DNA of 53,897 nt from Acidobacteriaceae bacterium (GCA_030037545.1 JASHRF010000112.1:1-53897); one strand, 5' to 3'. Positions 39,477 to 48,917 are shown, counted from the first letter of the stretch. A program made the numbers and translations. Notes: generated by a model not told the origin, from the letters alone.

Positions 39477-40040
39477 TCAAATATTCGAGAAATAGCTTGA
39501 GTGGTCCTTCCTCTCCATCACGATCGGCTTGTTCAGGACATCAAATTCACCGGCCTCTACCTCGACGGAATAGCACTGTCGAACCGCCTCAAGGGTGATG
39601 ACAACCCGGGAGGAATGGCGCAGTTCGGTCACCATGCCTTCGACTCCGGCAAAGATGCCTCTGCGCACTCGCACCTGTGTTCCTGCAGTGACCATGGGAT
39701 GTGGCCGCAGGCATAAACCGGACGCGAGCCCAGTTCGAATCTTGTCCAGTTCCGCGCAGCTTACCATGTCTCTTTCCGCGTCTCCCAGCAGGCGAAGTAC
39801 GCCAGGAATGGAGATGACGGCGCGTCTCGCCTGGAGCGCGAAGCGGGTAAATACATAACATGGGAAAAGCGGCCGCTCGGTAATGACTGTTCGATCGGTC
39901 CACTTTACACGCTCCTTGTAGAACGGCAGGTAATGCTCCACAGCGCGTGCTGTCAGATGCTGCGCGACTCGCTTTTCATGGTGCGAGGTCACGTGGAGAA
40001 CGTACCAGGGAGCGCTGTTCAATTCTGTGATCCTAATCAA
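39477..40040 (-). CDS. NusG/RfaH-like specialised transcription antiterminator (UpxY-type)
   Basis: 187 residues, TTG start at 40040. The N-terminal NGN domain (about 10-105) contains APWYVLHVTSHHEKRVAQHL, then VEHYLPFYKERVKWTD and PLFPCYVFTRF. The C-terminal KOW motif is GTQVRVRRGIFAGVEGMVTE (about 118-138). Such NusG paralogs ride with RNA polymerase and stop premature termination in long polysaccharide operons. Here the gene lies at the far (3') end of the locus on the opposite strand, so if it acts on the locus it does so in trans, perhaps on the structured leader at 15487-15751. It is followed on the same strand by the small ORF and the phosphatase. Confidence 0.88.
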   Translation of the reverse strand: MIRITELNSAPWYVLHVTSHHEKRVAQHLTARAVEHYLPFYKERVKWTDRTVITERPLFPCYVFTRFALQARRAVISIPGVLRLLGDAERDMVSCAELDKIRTGLASGLCLRPHPMVTAGTQVRVRRGIFAGVEGMVTELRHSSRVVITLEAVRQCYSVEVEAGEFDVLNKPIVMERKDHSSYFSNI

Positions 40041-40272
40041 CGAGAATCACTCGCATGAGTTTTAACCGCAACCGGCCCCAGTTCGTCGGCGGGGGCTTCT
40101 AAAGCGGCGTGCTAGTTAATCGGCCCAAGGCCAGAACGAATCTGCACTGAAGGCCTGCGCACGGTGTTTTGGCGCTTCGGCACTCAGTTCCGAACAAGTC
40201 CAGACTCGTAAAGTGGGTCACAGCGCCCCCGATGGGTTTTCCCTTCCGGTGGAGGCGTAAGTGCTTGATTTA

Positions 40273-40349
<77 letters not shown>

Positions 40350-40445
40350 TGCGTGGCGCTGATATGTCCTTCATTAAGTTAACAGAGCGCGCCAGAGGCG
40401 TCAAAAACCGGTGGACGGATCCCGAGGGACGCTAATCTGAAAGAG

Positions 40446-41009
40446 ATGCGCACCGCCTACATTGGCATGGGCGCGAACCTTCCCAGCCCGGCCGGTTCGC
40501 CTGCCGCCACTCTGGCCGCGGCCGTCAGACGGCTCGGCACGCTGGGCCGCATCACGGCGCACTCGTCGCTTTATTCCACCGAACCCATCGGTTTTACCGG
40601 CCAGCCGCGCTTTTTGAACGCTGTCGTCGCGCTCCAAACCAATCTTGCCCCGCGCCCGCTGCTCGAAGCATTGCTTGCGATCGAGCGCGAGTTTGGCCGC
40701 GACCGCTCCCGCGGCATCCTCAACGGCCCACGCAGCCTCGACCTCGACATCCTGCTCATCGAAGGCCTCGCGGTGAGCGAGCCGGACCTAGAGATTCCGC
40801 ACCCGCGGCTGGCCGAGCGCGGCTTTGCGCTCATCCCGCTCGCAGAGATTGCGCCCCAGGCCCGCGATCCGCGCACAGGTACAACCGTGGCACAATGGCT
40901 GCAGCGTCTTTTCCCCAATCCCGCGGACGCTCTTCAAAGTGTGGCTGCCATCCAAAGCGATCTTTGGCGTCCTGGCGCTGGCGGTCCTCCTTGCGCCGGG
41001 CAAAGCTGA
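40446..41009 (+). CDS. folK: 2-amino-4-hydroxy-6-hydroxymethyldihydropteridine pyrophosphokinase (HPPK)
   Basis: 187 residues. It transfers pyrophosphate from ATP to the pterin in folate synthesis (cytoplasm). It opens TAYIGMGANLPSPAG (GLGSNL-type start), with SSLYSTEPIGFTGQPRFLNA and the metal and ATP-binding RSRGILNGPRSLDLDILLIE, then EIPHPRLAERGFALIPLAEI: all HPPK blocks are present. The C-terminus extends about 25 residues past the family's usual end and overlaps the following receptor gene by 71 bases in another frame. Confidence 0.95.
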   Translation: MRTAYIGMGANLPSPAGSPAATLAAAVRRLGTLGRITAHSSLYSTEPIGFTGQPRFLNAVVALQTNLAPRPLLEALLAIEREFGRDRSRGILNGPRSLDLDILLIEGLAVSEPDLEIPHPRLAERGFALIPLAEIAPQARDPRTGTTVAQWLQRLFPNPADALQSVAAIQSDLWRPGAGGPPCAGQS

Positions 41010-43209
41010 GGCGCAGGCACAGCTCACTGTGGTCGTCGAAGACGCAAGCGGCGCCGCGCTCGCCGGCGCGCAGATCGCCGACACAGCCGGGAAACCCCTG
41101 GCGCGCAGCGATGGGGAAGGCCGTGCCAGCTTTGCGTGTGCAGTTCCCTGCCCCGTGCGCATCTCCGCGCCCGGTTTCGCGCCGCAATCTCTCTCTCTCA
41201 CTTCCACCACCACGATCCGCCTGCAACCCTCCGCAAGCGCGCAGGAGATCACCGTCACCGCTTATCGCGCGCCTTTGGGCGAGTTGGAGAGCCCCGCCTC
41301 TACGCGCCAGCTCACGCCATCGGCCCTGCGCTCCACGGCTGCCGTCACGCTCGACGGCAAAATGCGCCAGCTTCCCGGGGTGGAGCTCTTCCGCCGTTCC
41401 AGCTCGCTGGTCGCCAATCCCACTTCGCAGGGCGTGAGCCTGCGGGGCCTCGGATCGACCTCCGCCAGCCGCACCCTGGTTACGGAAGACGATGTGCCGC
41501 TCAACGATCCTCTGGGCGGATGGATTCATTGGAACGAGATACCGGAGCTGGCCATCCGCGAAATCGAAGTGGTGCGCGGCGGAGCCAGCGATCTCTATGG
41601 ATCCAGCGCCATCGGCGGCGTCATCAGCGTGATACCCGCGCAACCCACGGCCAGCGCTGCCGAGCTTACGTCAAGCTATGGCGCCGAAGGAACCTTCGAT
41701 GAAGACATGTTGGCCCAGACCGCGCATGGACCGTGGGGATTGCTCGGCGCCGCCGGCGTGCTGGGCACCGACGGCTACATCCAGGAAGCGCCCACGCAGC
41801 GCGGCCCCGTGGACCAGCCCAGCAACGTGCACAGTCAGAACGCGCTGGTCGAGGCCGATCGTCAGCGCGGACGGCTGCGGCTTTTGGCGCGCACCAGCGC
41901 CTTCAACGAGTGGCGGCATAACGGCACGCCCTACCAGGTGAATGGCACGCGCCTCCTGCGCTACGCCACTGGTGGGGATTGGAAGAGCGCAGGCAATGCA
42001 GCGATCGATCTGCGCCTCTATGGCTCCGATGAGCGCTACCGTCAGACTTTTTCCAGCATTTCGAATCTGCCCACGCCGGCCGATCCCGCGTGTACCTACC
42101 GCTGCGGCGAGACGCCGACCAAATATTCATTTGTGCCCATCAACGAACTGGGCGCAGCCGCGCATTGGAGTCAGCCACTGGGCGCGGGGCTGCTGTTGCT
42201 GGCCGGCGCGGACGCCCGCGATATCCGCGTGTGGGACGAAGAACAGAGCTTTACCGGTTCCGGCACCACTGATCTGCACGATCATCAGCGCGACTCCGGA
42301 GCCTATGCCGAGGCCATGTGGGTGCATCGCGCCTGGACGCTGACCGCTGCCGGCCGCATGGACTGGTTCCAGAACTACGATGGCCGCGAGTTTCAGTGGA
42401 CCGGCTCGGCGTGGACGCCCAGCGCTACCCAGCCGCCGCAGTTCGGGCAACGGCTCTTCGATCCACGCCTGGGTGTTGCGCGGAAGCTGGGCGAGCATTG
42501 GGCGCTCACAGCGTCGGGCTTCCGCGCCTTTCGCGCGCCCACGCCGGACGAACTCTATCGTTCCACCGAGGTGGGTAACGAGCTCACCAAGCCCAACCCC
42601 AGCCTGCTGAGCGAGCGCGCCACCGGATGGGAAACGGGCTTGGCCGCGCAGCACAGCTGGGGCACCGTCCGCGCCAGCTACTTCCTCACCCAGGTCAACC
42701 GGCCTATCACCGCGCTCACCATCGATCCCAGCTCCTCGCCCATCCTGCTGATGCGCGAGAACCTCGGCCAAATCGAAAGCCGCGGCGTCTCTCTCGATTA
42801 CGAGCTTGCGCCGCGCGGCTGGCTGGCAGTCGATGGTGGTTACCAGTACGCGCACGCGGTGGTCTCGCGCGGCTCCCAGGATCTGGGCAACTGGATTCCC
42901 GAAGTCGCTCGCAACATGGCCGCCCTGAACCTGCGCGGCTTTCGCCCGCGCCTGGGCACGCTGGCGCTCGAGAGCCGCATCAGCGGCCGCATGTACGATG
43001 ACGACGCCAACGATTTCCTGTTGCATGGTTATTTTCGGATTGACGCCTACGGCGCACACGATTTTGGCAGCCGCTTCCAGATCTTTGCGGCCGGCGAAAA
43101 CCTTACCGATCGCGCCATTGAAGTATCGAAGACGCCCACCACCACGCTGGCCCAGGGCCGAGTGGCGCGCATCGGCATCGGGCTGCGGTTTGGCGAGGCC
43201 GGCAAGTAG
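40939..43209 (+). CDS. TonB-dependent outer-membrane receptor with N-terminal CarboxypepD-like domain
   Basis: 756 residues from the GTG at 40939, where a signal peptide (FGVLALAVLLAPGKAEAQA) begins; the frame opens earlier, at 40825, inside folK. After a carboxypeptidase-regulatory-like domain (about 28-105) comes ITVTAYRAPLGELESPAST (TonB-box/linker region) and the plug with PTSQGVSLRGLGSTSASRTL, then a barrel to the C-terminus. It is of classical BtuB/FecA-like size, much shorter than the Oar-type receptor at 801-4511. The ligand is unknown. It overlaps folK and precedes tgt by 37 bases, so the three may form one transcript. Confidence 0.87.
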   Translation: MWLPSKAIFGVLALAVLLAPGKAEAQAQLTVVVEDASGAALAGAQIADTAGKPLARSDGEGRASFACAVPCPVRISAPGFAPQSLSLTSTTTIRLQPSASAQEITVTAYRAPLGELESPASTRQLTPSALRSTAAVTLDGKMRQLPGVELFRRSSSLVANPTSQGVSLRGLGSTSASRTLVTEDDVPLNDPLGGWIHWNEIPELAIREIEVVRGGASDLYGSSAIGGVISVIPAQPTASAAELTSSYGAEGTFDEDMLAQTAHGPWGLLGAAGVLGTDGYIQEAPTQRGPVDQPSNVHSQNALVEADRQRGRLRLLARTSAFNEWRHNGTPYQVNGTRLLRYATGGDWKSAGNAAIDLRLYGSDERYRQTFSSISNLPTPADPACTYRCGETPTKYSFVPINELGAAAHWSQPLGAGLLLLAGADARDIRVWDEEQSFTGSGTTDLHDHQRDSGAYAEAMWVHRAWTLTAAGRMDWFQNYDGREFQWTGSAWTPSATQPPQFGQRLFDPRLGVARKLGEHWALTASGFRAFRAPTPDELYRSTEVGNELTKPNPSLLSERATGWETGLAAQHSWGTVRASYFLTQVNRPITALTIDPSSSPILLMRENLGQIESRGVSLDYELAPRGWLAVDGGYQYAHAVVSRGSQDLGNWIPEVARNMAALNLRGFRPRLGTLALESRISGRMYDDDANDFLLHGYFRIDAYGAHDFGSRFQIFAAGENLTDRAIEVSKTPTTTLAQGRVARIGIGLRFGEAGK

Positions 43210-43246
43210 GTGCGCTTCTCCGAACGCGTCCCGCTAGAATCGTCGA

Positions 43247-44350
43247 GTGAGCCTGTGGTTCGATCTTATTGCGGAAACCGCAGCCGCCGGCCGGCGCGGG
43301 CGCATCAACCTGCCCCACCAGACCGTCGAAACACCGGTCTTCATGCCCGTGGGCACGCAGGGAACCGTTAAAGCCGTCGCCCAGGGCGTGCTCGAATCGC
43401 TGGGTGCGGAAATTATCCTCGCCAACACTTATCATCTCTATCTGCGCCCAGGCCACGAAGCCATCCGACGCATGGACGGCCTGCACCGCTTTATCAGTTG
43501 GCCGCGCGGCCTGCTCACCGACTCCGGCGGCTTTCAGGTCTTTTCGCTGAGCGAGTTGCGCAAGGTCAGCGACGAAGGCGTTCAGTTCCGCTCTCACCTC
43601 GACGGGAGTTCGCACGCTTTCACTCCCGAGCATTCGATCGATGTTCAAATCGCGCTCGGCGCCGATATCTGCATGGCTTTTGACGAGTGCACGGAGTACC
43701 CAGCGAGCCGCGCGCGCGCCGAAGAGAGCTTGCGCCTCACCATGGCCTGGGCGCGGCGTTCGCTCGATCACTTTCGAGCTCGCCGCGACGAAGTGATCTG
43801 GCGCGAAGCGTTCGATGGCCGCGCGCAAAGCTTGTTCGGTATCGTGCAGGGCGGCATGTACCGCGATCTGCGCCGACAGTGCGCCGAGCGCCTCGTCGAA
43901 ATGGACTTCGACGGCTATGCCATCGGCGGCCTCAGCGTGGGCGAGCCTCGCGAGATGACGCTTGAAATCATCTCCGAGGTGTTGCCGCTGCTGCCGCGCG
44001 ACAAGCCGCGCTACGTGATGGGCGTGGGCTATCCCGACGAGATCGAGCAGTACGCGTGCCTGGGCGTGGACATGATGGATTGCGTGCTGCCCACCCGCGC
44101 CGCGCGCCACGGCCTGCTCTTCACCAGCGAGGGCCGCGTCAACATCAAGAACAAGCGCTATGCTGAGGATCAGGCCCCGCCCGATCCCGCCTGCGATTGC
44201 ATGGTCTGCCGCCGCTACTCGCGCGCTTACCTGCGCCACCTGATGCAATCCGGCGAAGCGCTCAGCGCCACGCTGAACACCATCCACAATCTTGCGTTTT
44301 ATCTTGGCATCATGGACCGGGTCCGGAAGTCTCTCGAAGTCAGACCTTAG
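43247..44350 (+). CDS. tgt: Queuine/preQ1 tRNA-ribosyltransferase (tRNA-guanine transglycosylase)
   Basis: 367 residues, GTG start at 43247. It exchanges guanine-34 for preQ1 in tRNAs with GUN anticodons, which include the tRNA-Asn encoded nearby at 40274-40348. LLTDSGGFQVFSLSELRK carries Asp92, GGLSVGEP the substrate loop, and MMDCVLPTRAARHG the nucleophile Asp278. The zinc site is CDCMVCRRYSRAYLRHL. Length and all catalytic features match the family. Confidence 0.96.
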   Translation: MSLWFDLIAETAAAGRRGRINLPHQTVETPVFMPVGTQGTVKAVAQGVLESLGAEIILANTYHLYLRPGHEAIRRMDGLHRFISWPRGLLTDSGGFQVFSLSELRKVSDEGVQFRSHLDGSSHAFTPEHSIDVQIALGADICMAFDECTEYPASRARAEESLRLTMAWARRSLDHFRARRDEVIWREAFDGRAQSLFGIVQGGMYRDLRRQCAERLVEMDFDGYAIGGLSVGEPREMTLEIISEVLPLLPRDKPRYVMGVGYPDEIEQYACLGVDMMDCVLPTRAARHGLLFTSEGRVNIKNKRYAEDQAPPDPACDCMVCRRYSRAYLRHLMQSGEALSATLNTIHNLAFYLGIMDRVRKSLEVRP

Positions 44351-44401
44351 GGGGATAACCCTTCACTGTTCGCGGCGCGATGGAGATTGCGAAACCGTGA
44401 A

Positions 44402-44701
44402 CTACCCGATCGCCGCGCCCAGCATCGACTTCAACGCCTGCACATATTCAGTCAGCGCCGCGCGGCCGGTTTCGGTCATGCGGTAAAGCGTCTGCGGCTT
44501 GCGCTGCACAAACCGCTTTTCGACCGTGACGTAACCGGCTTCTTCAAGTCTTCCCAACTGCGCGCCGAGGTTGCCATCGGTTGAGCCGGTGCGCGCCCGC
44601 AGCCACGTAAACTCCGCCTCTTCCACTCCCGCCAGCAGCGAGAGCAGCGCCAGGCGCAGCTTGCCATGAATCACGGGATTCAATTCCGGCAGCTCAGGCA
44701 T
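44402..44701 (-). CDS. Small winged-helix transcriptional regulator (HTH_34-like)
   Basis: 99 residues from the ATG at 44701, preceded by AGGG; upstream codons of the same frame overlap the membrane-protein gene. The sequence (LNPVIHGKLRLALLSLLAGV, then TGSTDGNLGAQLGRLEEAGY and VTVEKRF) is the winged-helix domain of the HTH_34/MarR-like family, which consists of little else. It overlaps the end of the membrane-protein gene by 8 bases, so the pair is co-expressed. The palindromic promoter at 45344-45381 is its likely target. Confidence 0.85.
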   Translation of the reverse strand: MPELPELNPVIHGKLRLALLSLLAGVEEAEFTWLRARTGSTDGNLGAQLGRLEEAGYVTVEKRFVQRKPQTLYRMTETGRAALTEYVQALKSMLGAAIG

Positions 44702-45290
44702 GGATCGCCCTACGCTGCCCGTTGCCGCGTGCCTCGGAAACCATAGCGTAAATCCCAAAGACAATCTGGCAGAAGAACGTACCAGCCAGAAACGCGATCA
44801 GACACTCGTCGACAGAGCCGAAACAGGCTACCTCCGCCACGCCTAGCCACACCAAAGCGCAGGCAAACTGCATCTTCCATTTCAGAATGATGCTGGATGC
44901 CAGGTTCACCATCCCCAGCGCCATACCCACGATTGCCAGGGAACTGTGATTGTCGAGCCTGCCGCTGTAGGCAAGCGAGAAGATAACCAGAAACAGGGAG
45001 ATACCCATCGCCATCCAGATCGACCCGATGGCCCGGCCAATGGCGGTGTGCGGTCGATTGCGCCGCCTGCGCGCGGCTAGCACGCCGGTCAACACCCCGG
45101 CGACGATCATGGTCACCGGCCAAGCCGCGTTGCTGCGTCCGAAATAGGACCATGCAAAGGCCACGAAGTATGCTATGCCCCACAGAACAAACGACCAACC
45201 CCAGCGGCCTGTGGTGCTCCGTCCCTCGGCAATCATGATCTCGATCAGATCGACCCTGTCTTTCAGTTCCTGCCCTTCAAGGTGTTCCAT
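44694..45290 (-). CDS. Membrane protein co-transcribed with the winged-helix regulator
   Basis: 198 residues with an N-terminal soluble stretch (MEHLEGQELKDRVDLIEIMI) and about five hydrophobic segments (for example WSFVLWGIAYFVAFAWSY and PVTMIVAGVLTGVLAA). No enzyme or transporter motif is visible. HTH_34 regulators are often paired with small membrane proteins of unknown role, and this fits that arrangement. It begins 54 bases after the palindromic promoter. Confidence 0.7.
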   Translation of the reverse strand: MEHLEGQELKDRVDLIEIMIAEGRSTTGRWGWSFVLWGIAYFVAFAWSYFGRSNAAWPVTMIVAGVLTGVLAARRRRNRPHTAIGRAIGSIWMAMGISLFLVIFSLAYSGRLDNHSSLAIVGMALGMVNLASSIILKWKMQFACALVWLGVAEVACFGSVDECLIAFLAGTFFCQIVFGIYAMVSEARGNGQRRAIHA

Positions 45291-45343
45291 CTCTTTATTC
45301 CCCCTCCTTCGCTCTGTGCTTTCCTGTTTTAGAGAATTCTCTT

Positions 45344-45381
45344 ATATAGAGTACTCTATATCATAGAGTATCTTCTGTCAA
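45344..45381 (-). promoter_or_regulatory. Promoter with overlapping 18-bp perfect palindrome
   Basis: On the minus strand TTGACA (45381-45376) is followed after 17 bases by TAGAGT (45358-45353). The -10 is embedded in ATATAGAGTACTCTATAT (45344-45361), a perfect 18-base palindrome. A third half-site, ATACTCTAT, lies in the spacer. A second small palindrome, GAGAATTCTC, lies just downstream at about 45332-45341. A repressor bound here would block RNA polymerase directly. The winged-helix protein encoded two genes downstream is the obvious candidate. Confidence 0.65.
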
Positions 45382-45590
45382 GCCCTTTTTCAAAGAATTT
45401 GGTTTGGAATCGGCGTTTCAACTTTGGCGGGTGCTCGCCCGGCCCCCAAGTGAAGCCCTCCAAAGAAGGCTCTGAAGCGGACCGGGCGCCGTGTCTTTGT
45501 TCTTGCGGCCAAGGAGATTCAGGGATCCTTGACCACGAAAGCACGCGGCTGCAGCTATGACCGAGCCACGAAACTGTTCCGCTCACCGCC

Positions 45591-47657
45591 TCACCTGCCT
45601 GCCTCTTTCGCCTCCACAATTACCCGCTCCATAACGCCACGCCAATCGCCGCGTTGGCTTTGCCGGAATAGCCGCGCTGTCGGATACCAGGGGGTTTGCT
45701 CTGTCCCTTCCATCCATCTCCAGTCGGCAAGGTGTGGCAACAGGATCCATACCGGCTTGCCCATCGCGCCCGCCAGGTGCGCAATCGACGTATCGGTCGT
45801 GATCACAAGATCGAGTGTGGACACCAGGGCTGCCGTCTCGGCCAGGTCGCAATCGCCGCTCGATCCGTCGCGCAGAGGCGCCTGTGCGTCAAGCTCTGCG
45901 ATCTGCGCTGCCGCCTCACCTTTCTGCAGCGAAATCCAGTCTGTTTCCACGCTGCGCAGCAGCGGCAGCATATCGGCCAGCGCGATCGAACGCTGTCCAT
46001 CCGCCTTGTAGCGCGGGTTGCCGGCCCACGCGAGCCCGATCCGCGGTCGCCCGACGCAAGCTGGAAACCGCCGCCACTTGGCGGCCATCTCCGGCATATC
46101 CGCGCCCAGGTACGCGCCGTGCCACGGAACCGTTTCCAGCGTGGTGCCGAAGACTGCCGGCAGGCTCATCAGCGGGCATTCGCAGTCAAATGCCGCGCGC
46201 GTGCTTGAAAGCGCGGCGCCCAGCGAAACCACCTGCGCCGCTCCCCCGCGCACCACCGCAAGCGATTGCATCAGCCGCTTCACCGGCTCCTGCACGGCCA
46301 GCACCGGCAAGCCGCCGCGCGCCGCCACCATGACCGCGTAGCGGCAGAACTGAATGGTGTCGCCCAATCCCTGCTCGGCATGAAGCAGAACGCGCCGCCC
46401 ATTCAGCGGCCCGCCCTGCCATCGCGGCTGCGCGAAGCGCCGCGGCCGGCGATGCACCTCGCGAAAATTCCACCGCGCCTCATAGTCCGCCCATCCCTTT
46501 TTCCAGTCGCCCAGTCTCAGTTCCGTCAAAGCCAGGTTGTAGCGCGATCCGGCGCTCTGCGGGTCAAGCTGCACGGCCAGCCCATGCGCTTTCAGCGCGT
46601 CCTCCATGCGGCCCAGCTCCAGCAGCGAGTTACCGCGGTTTGAGGCCGCCACGCGATGGCCCAGCCGCTCAGCCTCCTCAAAAGCCGCAACCGCCTCCTC
46701 GAATCTTCCTTCCTCATGCAGGAGAATCCCTTCCATGTTGTGCGCCTCCTGGCATCCAGCGTCCAGGTCCCGCACCCTGCGCAGCCACGTCCACGCGCCG
46801 GCTCGGTCCTGCTGCGCCGCGCATAAGTGGCAGCACGCGATCAAGGTTTCCGTTCTGGCTGGATCGATGGCCAGAGCCCGTTGCAGATGTTTTTCCGCCT
46901 TCGCCGGTTGGCCACGTTCGCGTTCCACAAGCGCCAGGTTCAGCCACGCAGAAATCAGCTTCGGCCGCAGCCGGACCGCTCGCTCCAGAGCAGCCTCGGC
47001 GGCAAAATCGCGCCCCTGCTCGCGCAGCAGCACACCCAGATTCAGCCAGGCCGCGGCAAAATCGGGCCGCAGGAAAAGCGCGCGCCGGTATCGCCGCTCT
47101 GCTTCCCTGGGGCGCTTCAATTGCGCCAGAGCAAAGCCCGCGGCAAACTGCGCCTCCGGCGAGCGCGGCGCCAATTCCATCGCCTTTTCATAGCTCGCCA
47201 GCGCGTCCCCGTGCCGCCCCAGCCGCGCCAGCGCGTTTCCCAGCCCCAGATGCGCCACCGCCCAGCGCGGCCTGCGCTTGAGCGCCTGCCTGAATTCCGC
47301 AATCGCCTCCTGCGCTCGCTCGCAGGTGGTCTTCATCTCGCCCAGAGCCAGCCGCACCAGCGCATCCGCGCCGTCGATCCGCAGCGCCCGAGCGTACGCG
47401 CGCTCCGCCTCATCGAATCGCAACTCCGCCGTCAGCGCCTGTCCCAGCGCGACCCATGCGTGCAACGAGGCCGGCGCAGAGGCCACGGCCGCTGCAGCCA
47501 CCTCGAGCGCCGCCTTCCCCTGTCCGCTGGCCTGCGCTACCAGGCTCATGCCCAGCAAAGCCTGCAGGTTTTCAGGCTGTTGCGCAAGCACGCGCTGATA
47601 GCGCAGCGCAAGCTCGCTCAGCCGGCCGCGCCACTCCTGCCGCTTGAAATCTCTCAT
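45591..47657 (-). CDS. TPR protein fused to a GT9-like glycosyltransferase domain
   Basis: 688 residues. About ten tetratricopeptide repeats fill residues 15-400 (for example AVAHLGLGNALARLGRHGDA and AAWLNLGVLLREQGRDFAAE). A C-terminal domain (about 425-680) follows with RRVLLHAEQGLGDTIQFCRY, PRIGLAWAGNPRYKADGQRS, and VITTDTSIAHLAGAMGKPVW then ILLPHLADWRW. These are the blocks of heptosyltransferase-like GT9 domains, as in TPR-O-GlcNAc-type fusions of many bacteria. The protein probably glycosylates protein or a surface component. The ATG at 47657 has AAAGAG upstream. No operon partner is obvious; the GT2 gene lies 276 bases upstream on the same strand. Confidence 0.85.
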   Translation of the reverse strand: MRDFKRQEWRGRLSELALRYQRVLAQQPENLQALLGMSLVAQASGQGKAALEVAAAAVASAPASLHAWVALGQALTAELRFDEAERAYARALRIDGADALVRLALGEMKTTCERAQEAIAEFRQALKRRPRWAVAHLGLGNALARLGRHGDALASYEKAMELAPRSPEAQFAAGFALAQLKRPREAERRYRRALFLRPDFAAAWLNLGVLLREQGRDFAAEAALERAVRLRPKLISAWLNLALVERERGQPAKAEKHLQRALAIDPARTETLIACCHLCAAQQDRAGAWTWLRRVRDLDAGCQEAHNMEGILLHEEGRFEEAVAAFEEAERLGHRVAASNRGNSLLELGRMEDALKAHGLAVQLDPQSAGSRYNLALTELRLGDWKKGWADYEARWNFREVHRRPRRFAQPRWQGGPLNGRRVLLHAEQGLGDTIQFCRYAVMVAARGGLPVLAVQEPVKRLMQSLAVVRGGAAQVVSLGAALSSTRAAFDCECPLMSLPAVFGTTLETVPWHGAYLGADMPEMAAKWRRFPACVGRPRIGLAWAGNPRYKADGQRSIALADMLPLLRSVETDWISLQKGEAAAQIAELDAQAPLRDGSSGDCDLAETAALVSTLDLVITTDTSIAHLAGAMGKPVWILLPHLADWRWMEGTEQTPWYPTARLFRQSQRGDWRGVMERVIVEAKEAGR

Positions 47658-47933
47658 GCTCTTTCGAACCGCGATGCTTTCCTCTTCGCCCCGGCGGTTT
47701 CGAAGCTACAGCCTTCCTGCTCCGCAATCAATGGCAGAGGCTCCGATTTGAGGCGCCTTCACCGCACCTTTTCCCGGTTGTTGCTCAGGTTCCGGAACGG
47801 GAACCCGCAGCGGATCGTCGGCATGACGCCGTGAGTACGAAGACTTCATGATTTCGCAATCTTGCCCGCACGCCCGGGTGCCCGCGCTCGGGCGTGTTAT
47901 CTGCCGAAAGCCACCAACCTTCGCGGTCGCGTG

Positions 47934-48917
47934 CTAACCACGCACATTCTGCCAATTCGACAGTGGCTTACGCGAAAATCGCCCTCGAATCTGGTTGACG
48001 GCCACCACCCACGGCACCGCGACCGAAAACGCAAACCGCGCCAGCACTGCTCGCACTCCGAATTGGGGCAGGCAGCGCCAGTCGCGGTGATACGCGTACC
48101 AGCTTTCCAGCGCCAGGACCACGAGCAGCGGAATCCACGTCCAGCGCAACAGAACCAGCGCCACGATCTCCAGCACGCAGCGCCCCGCATTCCGGAACAG
48201 CCGCGCTCCGCGAATGCGCGATTGCCCATCGCTGATAGCGTAGCGCTTCATCTGTCGGCACGCGGAGCGAAAGCTGTTCTGGGGCCGGTAGAGCGCCTTG
48301 GCATTGCGCACAAACGCCGGCTGCGTCTGGCGCCGTGCCTGGGCATCGAACAAGGTATCTTCGCCCACCAGCACCGATTCGGGAAACCGGCCCACCCGCT
48401 CCCATAACGAACGCGTGAAAGCCATGGAGCGGGCCGTGCACGATTTGGTCGGCTCGTCGGGCGAGAGCTTGATGCTGAAAAACGGTGCGGAAGCCATATC
48501 CCACACCGTGGCGCCGTGGGCGTCGATGCACGATCCGCCCAACGCGTACTCGGCGTTGCCTGCCGCGATGGGCGCCGTTAAATTGGCGAGCCAGTCCGGC
48601 GCATAGGTGCAGCCGGCATCGGCGCAGGCGATGATTTCGGATTTCGCAGCGGCAATGGCCACATTGCGCCCTCGCGACACCGGGCCAGCCGAAAACTTCA
48701 GGCTGCACGTTTCGTCGCGGATTGGCCTGAAGCGCGCATCGCCGGACTGTGCCTGGGTTTCCGTCTTGAGCAGCCACTCCCAAGTGCCGTCGGTCGAGCC
48801 GCCATCCACGACGATGACCTCGGCGGCGGAAGGCTCCTGCGCCAGCAAGCTGGGCACCACGCGGCCGATGTCCTGCGCCTCGTTAAGGACTGTCACCACC
48901 ACGCTGACGGGCTGCAT
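47934..48917 (-). CDS. Glycosyltransferase, GT2 family, with C-terminal membrane segments
   Basis: 327 residues. VSVVVTVLNEAQDIGRVVPS and EVIVVDGGSTDGTWEWL give the GT-A nucleotide site, AACAD-like IIACADAGCTYAPDWLANL the metal Asp, and GEDTLFDAQAR the ED-type catalytic motif. Two hydrophobic segments follow at about 245-270 and 285-310. It is separate from the polysaccharide locus. A 26-base GC-rich hairpin (ACGCCCG/CGGGCGT, 47870-47895) lies after its stop codon but has no T-run. Confidence 0.85.
   Translation of the reverse strand: MQPVSVVVTVLNEAQDIGRVVPSLLAQEPSAAEVIVVDGGSTDGTWEWLLKTETQAQSGDARFRPIRDETCSLKFSAGPVSRGRNVAIAAAKSEIIACADAGCTYAPDWLANLTAPIAAGNAEYALGGSCIDAHGATVWDMASAPFFSIKLSPDEPTKSCTARSMAFTRSLWERVGRFPESVLVGEDTLFDAQARRQTQPAFVRNAKALYRPQNSFRSACRQMKRYAISDGQSRIRGARLFRNAGRCVLEIVALVLLRWTWIPLLVVLALESWYAYHRDWRCLPQFGVRAVLARFAFSVAVPWVVAVNQIRGRFSRKPLSNWQNVRG

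Noticed and set aside
46827..47834. 335-codon plus-strand frame opposite the TPR protein
   Set aside because: Repetitive Gln/Arg composition mirrors the TPR repeats on the other strand.
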